Assembly (NCBI GenBank): GCA_902772605.1 | Contig: CACYBG010000120.1 | Location: 1-15,034, forward strand | DNA from: an uncultured Spirochaetaceae bacterium | GTDB taxonomy: Bacteria > Spirochaetota > Spirochaetia > Treponematales > Treponemataceae | DNA: 15,034 bases | Direction: 5' to 3' | In this document: one piece after another, positions 6,934-12,749 of the stretch | How positions within the stretch are numbered: position 1 is the stretch's first letter | Layout of the letters: every line of letters begins with the position of its first letter | Program-made: the position numbers and the translations under genes | The notes under the pieces: model-generated | The model's input: only the letters and a program-made list of their open reading frames with translations | Database searches by the model: none | What the model was told of the DNA's origin: nothing

Positions 6934-8646
6934 TCATTTTGTTCCGTTGAATCCCATTTCCGAAAGTGCTGATTTCGCTTCGGAAATTTCATCGTACTTC
7001 ATGACGCGGTCTTTATAGATTATCGAATTTTCATGCGCCTTTCCAAGCAGCAGAACTATGTCGTCGTTTCCTGCAATTGAAAAAGCCTTTCTGATTGCCT
7101 TGGGTCTGTCCGGAATCATCAGCAGGTTTTCTCCGTCGATTTTTCCTCCCTTCCTTGCACCGACTGCAATCATTTCCAGAAGCTCCATGCTGTCTTCTCC
7201 GCGAGGGTCTTCATCGGTAAGTATTACCATGTCGCAGAATCTTGCTGCAATCTCACCCTGAAGCGGCCTCTTGGTCAAATCTCGTTCACCGCCCGAACCG
7301 AAAAGGCATATCATCCTTCCCCGGCACCTTTCCCTTATCGGTGGGAAAATGGTTTCGAATGAAGACGGCGTGTGTGCATAATCGACTATGATTTCAAACG
7401 GCTGTCCGCAGTGGATTTCCGTCATCCTTCCCTTTACCGGACTGATTTTTTCAACCGACGGAATCAGGCTTTCCATGTCGATTCCGCATGTTCCTCCGAC
7501 CGCCATCAAACTTGCCATTATGTTGTATGCATTGAATGCGCCCGGAAGATTTGATTTTACGGAGCGTTTGTCTTCTATATATATGCTCCTGTCGCTACCG
7601 TGGAATTCGATGTCGAACGAAAGTCCCGATTCGGTAGAGTCGATGTTTGATGCAATCATGTATTCCATGCCTGATGGAATTTCGGGAAGTTCAGAGCAGC
7701 TTTTTTCCGATGCCCTGCGACCTGCTTTTCCCATGGACGTGAATCCGAAGACCTTTTTAGTGGTGCTTCCTGCAAAATATGAGAAGGCCGGGTCTTCAAG
7801 GTTTACTATTCCGAACGATGGAACCGAAACCTTTTTTCCGCCTATGGTCTTTTCGTGGCTGAACCTGTCGAGCGCCCGGAAAAGATTTGCCTTGTCGTCC
7901 CTGTACTGTTCGTATGTTCCGTGGAATTCCAGATGCTCAAGGGTCACGTTCATGAAGATGCCGCAGTCGAACGCAACGTCGCCCAATCTGTTCGTCCTGG
8001 GTGAAAGCCCGTGAGATGACGATTCGACTACGGCGTGTGTGCATCCGTTTTCAAGCATTTCATAAAGTTCCCTCTGGACTATCGTTGCTTCCGGTGTCGT
8101 CTGATGCTGAGGATTGTCTACGGCTTCTCCACCGAGCGAATACTGTACCGTGGAAATGAATCCCGCCTTGATTCCGGAAAGCCTCAAAAGCTGCCAGATG
8201 AATGCAACCGTCGATGATTTTCCTTCTGTTCCCGTTACTCCGAAAACGACAAGCTTCGACGAAGGATTATCGTAAAATTCGGAAGAAATCGGTGACATTG
8301 CAAATCGGGAATCCTTGACCCTTGCAAACAGCGGCGACTTTCCGCGTTTTTCTATTGCAGAGCTGATTTTCGATTTTTCATCATCCGTGAATCCGTCCTG
8401 GAAAACGACTGCTTCAGCACCGGCTTCTATTGCTGATGCTATGAACCTGTTTCCGGTCGTGTGAGTTCCTGGAAGTGCAAAAAAGAGCGAGCCGGGCTTT
8501 ACTTCCCTGCTGTCAAATACGAGGCTTTCGATTTCTGTTTTGGAAATCAGCTCCTTTACGTCCGATTCGGGGATTGGGCTTGCTCCGTCCGGTCCGACTA
8601 TATCATGCTCAAAGCAATGTGAGATTTTTTCAAAAGTCTTTTTCAT
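6934..8646 (-). CDS. murE: UDP-N-acetylmuramoyl-tripeptide synthetase (MurE)
   Basis: Cytoplasmic Mur ligase adding the third, diamino acid to UDP-MurNAc-L-Ala-D-Glu. In 570 residues: MurE-type N-terminal domain (VFDSREVKPGSLFFALPG, 43-60), P-loop GVTGTEGKSST at 136-146, NPQHQTTPEA at 178-187, ESSSHGL at 208-214, TLEHLEFHGTYEQYRDDKA at 235-253 with K252 as the likely carbamylated lysine, DYAHTPSSFE at 422-431, FGSGGERDLTKRP at 449-461, the specificity loop DEDPRGED at 478-485 and GKAHEN at 535-540. The loop keeps the arginine of DAP-type DNPR motifs but is not identical, so the diamino acid added (DAP, ornithine or lysine) is not settled. The start codon lacks a ribosome binding site; a strong promoter eight bases upstream suggests a leaderless mRNA. 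Confidence 0.94.
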   Translation of the reverse strand: MKKTFEKISHCFEHDIVGPDGASPIPESDVKELISKTEIESLVFDSREVKPGSLFFALPGTHTTGNRFIASAIEAGAEAVVFQDGFTDDEKSKISSAIEKRGKSPLFARVKDSRFAMSPISSEFYDNPSSKLVVFGVTGTEGKSSTVAFIWQLLRLSGIKAGFISTVQYSLGGEAVDNPQHQTTPEATIVQRELYEMLENGCTHAVVESSSHGLSPRTNRLGDVAFDCGIFMNVTLEHLEFHGTYEQYRDDKANLFRALDRFSHEKTIGGKKVSVPSFGIVNLEDPAFSYFAGSTTKKVFGFTSMGKAGRRASEKSCSELPEIPSGMEYMIASNIDSTESGLSFDIEFHGSDRSIYIEDKRSVKSNLPGAFNAYNIMASLMAVGGTCGIDMESLIPSVEKISPVKGRMTEIHCGQPFEIIVDYAHTPSSFETIFPPIRERCRGRMICLFGSGGERDLTKRPLQGEIAARFCDMVILTDEDPRGEDSMELLEMIAVGARKGGKIDGENLLMIPDRPKAIRKAFSIAGNDDIVLLLGKAHENSIIYKDRVMKYDEISEAKSALSEMGFNGTK

Positions 8647-8654
8647 ATATACTG

Positions 8655-8683
8655 ATTCTAATGTTTAGTATGGCAATTTTCAA
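8655..8683 (-). promoter_or_regulatory. Promoter immediately upstream of murE
   Basis: On the minus strand TTGAAA (8678-8683), 17 bases, then TAGAAT (8655-8660): five of six matches in each box to the sigma-70 consensus. The -10 box ends eight bases before the murE ATG (8646), so the transcript would start at or within a base or two of the start codon. It lies in the 59-base gap after the TSCPD gene, where I see no terminator, so murE may also receive read-through. Confidence 0.75.
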
Positions 8684-8705
8684 GGACGGGTCATTCAGAG
8701 TTTCC

Positions 8706-8951
8706 CTATTTCCCCGACATTACGGCTTTTGCCAGCTGGTCGGCACATGAAGTCCCCTTTGAACCGCAGAGGTTTCCTCCCAAAATCCTTGCAATGTCAT
8801 CAGCCTTCATGCCGTCGCACAGTTTGGATATGGCCTTGAGGTTTCCGTTGCATCCGCCTTCAAACGAAATGTCCCTGATTATGTCTCCGTCTCGAGTAAA
8901 ATGAATGGACCTTGCGCAGGTTCCGCGTGTATTGTATGTTATTTCTTCCAT
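8706..8951 (-). CDS. Small TSCPD-domain protein (TIGR03905-like), function unknown
   Basis: An 81-residue soluble protein with the layout of the short TSCPD family: GTCARSI at 10-16, SFEGGCNGNLKAIS at 29-42, a middle LCDGM at 44-48, and a C-terminal LCGSKGTSCADQLA at 61-74, where the signature TSCPD reads TSCAD. Five cysteines (12, 34, 45, 62, 69) could bind metal or take part in redox chemistry. The same domain occurs at the C-terminus of some B12-dependent ribonucleotide reductases, but the free-standing form has no established function that I know of. It is the first gene of the leftward group. Its ATG has no ribosome binding site and lies eight bases from a strong -10 box. Confidence 0.88.
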   Translation of the reverse strand: MEEITYNTRGTCARSIHFTRDGDIIRDISFEGGCNGNLKAISKLCDGMKADDIARILGGNLCGSKGTSCADQLAKAVMSGK

Positions 8952-8959
8952 AATATGCT

Positions 8960-8988
8960 ATTATATCATTATGGAGTGGGGTAGTAAA
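8960..8988 (-). promoter_or_regulatory. Promoter of the TSCPD gene and leftward operon
   Basis: On the minus strand TTTACT (8983-8988), 17 bases, then a perfect TATAAT (8960-8965), with TGA directly before it (extended -10). The -10 box ends eight bases before the ATG at 8951, so the mRNA should begin at or next to the start codon. This explains the missing ribosome binding site. Confidence 0.8.
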
Positions 8989-9040
8989 TGATTCTGGCCG
9001 ATGTCACGCTTGACGGAGGAAAATCAGCTTTCGGATTATA

Positions 9041-9075
9041 GGGTATCCTTAAAAATTGAGTTTTTAGAGGTTCCC
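9041..9075. other. Imperfect inverted repeat in the divergent intergenic region
   Basis: The core pairs TAAAAA (9050-9055) with TTTTTA (9061-9066) around a five-base loop. It is extended by CCT (9047-9049) with AGG (9068-9070) after a one-base bulge, and then by GGG (9041-9043) with CCC (9073-9075). No T-run follows on either strand, so it is not an obvious terminator; an operator or RNA element is possible. Confidence 0.35.
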
Positions 9076-9189
9076 CATACACTGATTCCTTAACTCTTGA
9101 TGTCATTCTGCCGAAAAACAAGGGAAAACGTAGGTTTGTTTTAAATCGGACCGGTTGCGTTTCTGAATCATCTTGAAAAACTGTATTTT

Positions 9190-9204
9190 TTAAGGTTTCC
9201 TTAA
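9190..9204. other. Perfect 6-3-6 inverted repeat upstream of the sensor-like gene
   Basis: TTAAGG-TTT-CCTTAA lies 20 bases before the GTG start at 9225. It is symmetrical and AT-rich, so it could be an operator or a weak hairpin in the 5' leader. No convincing -10/-35 pair was found around it: a TTGAAA at 9173-9178 has no matching -10 at normal spacing. Confidence 0.35.
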
Positions 9205-9224
9205 TATTGTTGCGGGGTATTGAT

Positions 9225-11090
9225 GTGAAAGCTTCACATAGGACAGCACTCAGTCTGTTGCTTACTATCATAATATTCACGGTAATTGCGCTGCTTGCCG
9301 TATTCGGTGGATTCCGGTACGTTGAAATGCATTACTATCAGCCTAGGGTAGTGAATAACATAACAGGTATACTTGATGCAATCGGTTCGTCCTACGACAG
9401 CTATGCAGATTCCCTTGTGACGGCATTTTCAAATTTTGCTCTTGATGAACGTTCCCGCACGTTCTTTGAAAGGGATGTCACTACAACCGACCTTGAAAGC
9501 CGCATGCAGATGACGGGCGAACTCATGGAGAAAAATCCGGGGCTTGAAGGAATCAGGCTTGTTGAAAGCGACGGAGTGCACGTACATTTCAGCACCTATC
9601 CGGGAGACATACTCACCCAGTCCGATGAGCTTGTTGCATACCGCGACTATTCCGAACTTAACGAGCTTCCGATACAGTTCATCGCAGTTGCAGACAACGG
9701 TGAATATGCAGGGACTCTGGAGGAAATGTCTGCCAGGGTTGGAATCTATCTTGATTCAGCCCGCGAAAGGATAGTATTTTCCCTTCCATATTTCGACAAG
9801 TATACGGCGCATCGGGGTTCGCTGATTTTTTACGTCGAACCGAATGAATTCGTAAGGCAGATTATCGCCGAAAACATAGTCTCCCTCAACACCAGGCTGA
9901 AGATAGTCGCCAAGGTTGATGACGGGGACAGTACGCAGAACACCGGTAACTCGGGTTTCGTGTTCGGAATGCCGAATGTCGGAAGAAACGTCCTTTCTGA
10001 ATCCATACTCAAGGCCTGGAATGCAAAAAGGTACGGTTCGGAGCCTCTGGTTCAGACTGAAGACGACGACATACTGATTCTGGTTACCGGAACGAACTGT
10101 AAGTATGGAAAAATCGGATGGATATGCCATGATTCGGAATTTACGTTCTCGGATACCGAGAAAATCCTGCTTTTGGTGTGCCTTTTTGTAACTCTGTTCC
10201 TTATAATCTTCATACTGTTCAATTTCCGTCACGACGATTCCGTGATAATCCGCGAAAGGGTCCATAAGTTCGAGATGGCACTTTTCCGCGAGTATCTTGA
10301 GCACAGGGATACGGATGACTGGAGGGCGCTTGAAAAGAACGTTTCGATGAGGAAACAGGATGTCAACGCCGAAATAGTCAAAAGCCTTGGATTGACCGGA
10401 AAAAAGCACAGCAAGGAAATTTCCGAGGCATTGGACAGGAGCTGGAACGATTTCATGCATCTTGTCAGCGGTGGATACAGGGCGACCCTTGAAAACCTGG
10501 TGTCGCACGGACCTGCCGTTACAAAGCCCGAATCGCCGGAACCTGCCGTTGCAATCGAAAGTTCTCCGGTCGAGGAAGTGGAAGAAATTGAAGAAGTGGA
10601 AGAAGTAGAGGAGCTGGAAGACCTGGATGGACTGGAGACTCTGGAAGAAGTCGGAGATGATGTTTCACCCGTATCGGAAGATCTTGGGGACCCGGTGGAA
10701 GAACTGCCTGAAGCCGAGCCTGTTGATGATGCAGCTGAAATTCGGAGGGGAAATATGAAGTCTGGAAATGCAGCGTCCGATTATATAGACGACGACATTG
10801 AGGAACTTGAGGCCATTACTGATTCCGGGGATGATTTGGACGTTCCTGAAGTAGAGGATTTTGTGGACCCTCTTGAAAATGACGATTCTCCCTATGAATC
10901 GGCCGTTCCTTATGATTTGGAGGAAATTTCGCCTGAAGAGGAAGCTCAGTTGGCACAGGCTGCTTCTCAGGAAAAGGATAAGTTCTCATGGCAGGACGAA
11001 TTCCTTGACGACGATGAAATCGGCACTCCCAAATTTGACGATTTGGATGAAGATGACGAAAATTTCTGGCGGGAAGGCCTTGAAAAATGA
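9225..11090 (+). CDS. Two-TM sensor-like membrane protein with acidic cytoplasmic tail
   Basis: Unrecognised family, 621 residues. A short basic N-terminus leads into a membrane helix at about 9-32. An extracytoplasmic domain follows at about 33-312, whose size and position resemble a Cache-like sensor (DSDG-type turns, FSLPYFDKYTAHRG at 185-198). A second membrane helix lies at about 313-334. The cytoplasmic part starts with a helical region (335-435), and from about 450 to the end it is extremely rich in Glu and Asp, with short EEVEE/EELED repeats and two Trp-containing acidic pieces, SWQDEFLDDDE and ENFWREG, near the end. There is no kinase, GGDEF, HAMP or MCP domain. The GTG at 9225 is chosen because GGGG (9214-9217) lies upstream at normal spacing; TTG at 9207 or 9210 would also be in frame. 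The next gene starts 36 bases downstream. Confidence 0.75.
   Translation: MKASHRTALSLLLTIIIFTVIALLAVFGGFRYVEMHYYQPRVVNNITGILDAIGSSYDSYADSLVTAFSNFALDERSRTFFERDVTTTDLESRMQMTGELMEKNPGLEGIRLVESDGVHVHFSTYPGDILTQSDELVAYRDYSELNELPIQFIAVADNGEYAGTLEEMSARVGIYLDSARERIVFSLPYFDKYTAHRGSLIFYVEPNEFVRQIIAENIVSLNTRLKIVAKVDDGDSTQNTGNSGFVFGMPNVGRNVLSESILKAWNAKRYGSEPLVQTEDDDILILVTGTNCKYGKIGWICHDSEFTFSDTEKILLLVCLFVTLFLIIFILFNFRHDDSVIIRERVHKFEMALFREYLEHRDTDDWRALEKNVSMRKQDVNAEIVKSLGLTGKKHSKEISEALDRSWNDFMHLVSGGYRATLENLVSHGPAVTKPESPEPAVAIESSPVEEVEEIEEVEEVEELEDLDGLETLEEVGDDVSPVSEDLGDPVEELPEAEPVDDAAEIRRGNMKSGNAASDYIDDDIEELEAITDSGDDLDVPEVEDFVDPLENDDSPYESAVPYDLEEISPEEEAQLAQAASQEKDKFSWQDEFLDDDEIGTPKFDDLDEDDENFWREGLEK
10571..10653 (+). 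repeat. Degenerate GAAGTGGAA-type coding repeat
   Basis: A purine-rich stretch in the sensor-like gene, made of imperfect copies of GAAGTGGAA and GAGCTGGAA. It encodes the Glu/Val/Leu/Asp repeats that open the acidic tail. Copies differ mostly at third positions, so it looks like protein-level selection more than a young tandem repeat. Confidence 0.55.
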
Positions 11091-11126
11091 CGGCCGGAAT
11101 CGGATTGATCGGAATGTGGTGTGAGT

Positions 11127-11510
11127 ATGGATGACATCGACAAAAAAATTTCAGAAAATCCTCTTGGAACGGCTCGACGTAGTGGACTAATGGGCCGTTC
11201 TATTGATATACTGCTTGCTCTACAGTCAAAAAAAGCTGTGGAATCTGAACAGTCTGCCGGGAATCAGGCCGTTCAAAAAACGTCATTTAAAAATGTAGAA
11301 AAACTCGAAATGGGAAATGTGGGGAAAATGAGTACAGTTAATCTAGTGGAACGTTCCGTTGAGGCCGACGAAAACCGTATGTCTCAGGCGGATGAGGCTC
11401 CTATTGTCTTCAAGAATGGAATCTATTCAATTCAAAACAATCTGGAAACATCTGCAGTAAAGATGGATCCTATGCTAAAGGCCCTTGTAGATTCGGTCTG
11501 TCACAAATAG
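11127..11510 (+). CDS. Small protein of unknown function
   Basis: 127 residues with no signal peptide, membrane segment or familiar motif. The N-terminus is basic (ENPLGTARRSGLMGRS at 9-24), followed by a short hydrophobic stretch (IDILLALQ). The middle is polar and probably disordered. The end is more ordered (IVFKNGIYSI, then MDPMLKALVDSVCHK). The same strand and 36-base gap suggest it is co-transcribed with the membrane protein upstream. The ATG at 11127 is preferred; a GTG at 11121 in the same frame adds two residues and cannot be excluded, as both have weak ribosome binding sites. It may be a soluble partner of the acidic tail, since its basic start is complementary in charge, but this is only inference. 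Confidence 0.65.
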   Translation: MDDIDKKISENPLGTARRSGLMGRSIDILLALQSKKAVESEQSAGNQAVQKTSFKNVEKLEMGNVGKMSTVNLVERSVEADENRMSQADEAPIVFKNGIYSIQNNLETSAVKMDPMLKALVDSVCHK

Positions 11511-11679
11511 GCGGATCGGCTTTCTGCATGCGTCGGATTTTAATTCGGGGTTGGTGATTGGTGCTTCCTGTATCAAACCGAATTTCCCTGATGCTTCGTG
11601 CGGTTTCCGAAACTTTTTTCATCCGGCGGGGTTTTAAGGTTATGATTCCGACGCAAAAAGGTCGTCACGGGAGGATTTT

Positions 11680-12528
11680 ATGAAAATGAAATTTCAGTTT
11701 GGAAAATATCTGGTTGCGGTGGGTTTTGCATCTGCCGTCCTTTTTACGGGTTGCGCTTCATTCCGAAACGTAAGGATTTCCTATCAGATTGATGAAAACA
11801 AGCCTGTAAAAAGTGTCGCAGTGGAGACCGATTCGAAACCTCAGCTTTCAAACCGCATTGATTTCGATGCAAGTCCAAGGCTTACCATAGTCGGAGCCAT
11901 TACCGGTAACGACGGAAGGAAACCGAGGGGAAATCCTGCCATTGAAATTTCGGGCGGACTTTATGAAAATCCTAAGAATCCGTACGACAAGAGTTCCCCG
12001 TACAACACGAACATGGGGAATACCAAAAAGGCCGTCTATTTCTGGGAAGGAAGCGTAATCTGGCGCAACATGAAGGCATATTCGCGCATAGATTTCAAGA
12101 CTGCGAAAAAGGACGGAAAGTTCAATTTCACGGTAAAGGCGATGGACTGCGGAAAAATCACCATGACTTCCCATCTTGATTACGGCAACAAGACCGCACG
12201 CATACCGCTCAAGGTGTTTTCTGCGACCGACGGTACAGATAAATACGAAGCTTTCATAACCCAGGACAAGAATTACGTTGCTTTCGGGGCTGATTCCGGA
12301 AATGCATCGCTGGTGGAAAAATACACTCCAAAAAGCACGACCAGGGAACTTTTCAACATGAAGGGTCAGGTCATACAGATTCTTGATTCCAAGGGAGAAC
12401 TTGTCGCCAGCATCACCGACGACAAATACAATCTTTTCATGGCCGAAGATGATTCCCGCACCGAAACCGTCATCCAGATAATCGGAATGATAGGTACGTA
12501 CAAGGGCATCATGTCCGTCATGGATTGA
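11680..12528 (+). CDS. Putative lipoprotein, function unknown
   Basis: 282 residues. A type II signal peptide is visible: a basic start (MKMKFQFGK), a hydrophobic core (YLVAVGFASAVLF) and the lipobox LFTGC, with Cys25 as the predicted lipidated residue. Phe at -3 is unusual for proteobacterial lipoboxes but acceptable for the looser spirochaete type. The mature part alternates hydrophobic and polar residues, suggesting a beta-rich fold, with a Gly/Asn/Tyr-rich segment at about 75-110. I do not recognise the family. The start is firm: GGGAGG ends five bases before the ATG. It is separated from the gene before it by 169 bases and from the chemoreceptor after it by 221 bases, so it may be its own unit. 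It is anchored in the envelope, facing periplasm or surface. Confidence 0.78.
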   Translation: MKMKFQFGKYLVAVGFASAVLFTGCASFRNVRISYQIDENKPVKSVAVETDSKPQLSNRIDFDASPRLTIVGAITGNDGRKPRGNPAIEISGGLYENPKNPYDKSSPYNTNMGNTKKAVYFWEGSVIWRNMKAYSRIDFKTAKKDGKFNFTVKAMDCGKITMTSHLDYGNKTARIPLKVFSATDGTDKYEAFITQDKNYVAFGADSGNASLVEKYTPKSTTRELFNMKGQVIQILDSKGELVASITDDKYNLFMAEDDSRTETVIQIIGMIGTYKGIMSVMD

Positions 12529-12649
12529 TTTTCTTGTTTTCTCGACGGCCGGACTGAAATGCCGATATACCTGTAACATCCTTAAATTACTCTTTGAATC
12601 CGACTGGGAATTTGCATAAATTCTTCATTTATTGTAAAATCGTTACCCT

Positions 12650-12712
12650 ATGGTTAATGGTTCCCTAAATTAATCCTGACTTTTTTAGGGAAATGAATTA
12701 TGAATTAACCAT
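12650..12712. promoter_or_regulatory. Nested double inverted repeat upstream of the chemoreceptor gene
   Basis: An outer pair, ATGGTTAAT (12650-12658) with ATTAACCAT (12704-12712), encloses an inner pair, TTCCCTAAA (12661-12669) with TTTAGGGAA (12684-12692). Both are 9 bp and perfect. The inner loop is 14 bases. The structure ends 37 bases before the start codon. A weak promoter, TTGCAT (12612-12617), 17 bases, TAAAAT (12635-12640), would place it wholly in the 5' leader; an alternative, CTGACT (12676-12681) and TATGAA (12699-12704), would lie inside it. Confidence 0.55.
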
Positions 12713-12749
12713 GACATGCACTTAAGGACAGAATGGGGAAGGTTTTTTA

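Noticed and set aside
9756..10508. A 250-residue open frame on the minus strand opposite the sensor-like gene.
   Set aside because: It is fully antisense to a gene with clear membrane topology and codon use. Its translation shows no domain and looks like a shadow.
11546..11559. The 14-mer CGGGGTTGGTGATT occurs here and again at the window end (15021-15034).
   Set aside because: About one such 14-mer match is expected by chance in a window this size, and the second copy lies in a likely coding frame. The flanks do not match.
11603..11619. GTTT-CCG-AAAC followed by six T, downstream of the small unknown gene, could be a terminator.
   Set aside because: A 4-bp stem is too weak, and it lies about 90 bases after the stop codon.
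12561..12568. GCCGATAT resembles the -10 of a sigma-28 (flagellar) promoter upstream of the chemoreceptor gene.
   Set aside because: There is no TAAA-type -35 element at 15-16 bases upstream, so only half of the signal is present.
11848..12579. A 243-residue open frame on the minus strand opposite the lipoprotein gene.
   Set aside because: The plus strand has a strong ribosome binding site, signal peptide and lipobox. The antisense frame has none of these and reads like a mirror of it.
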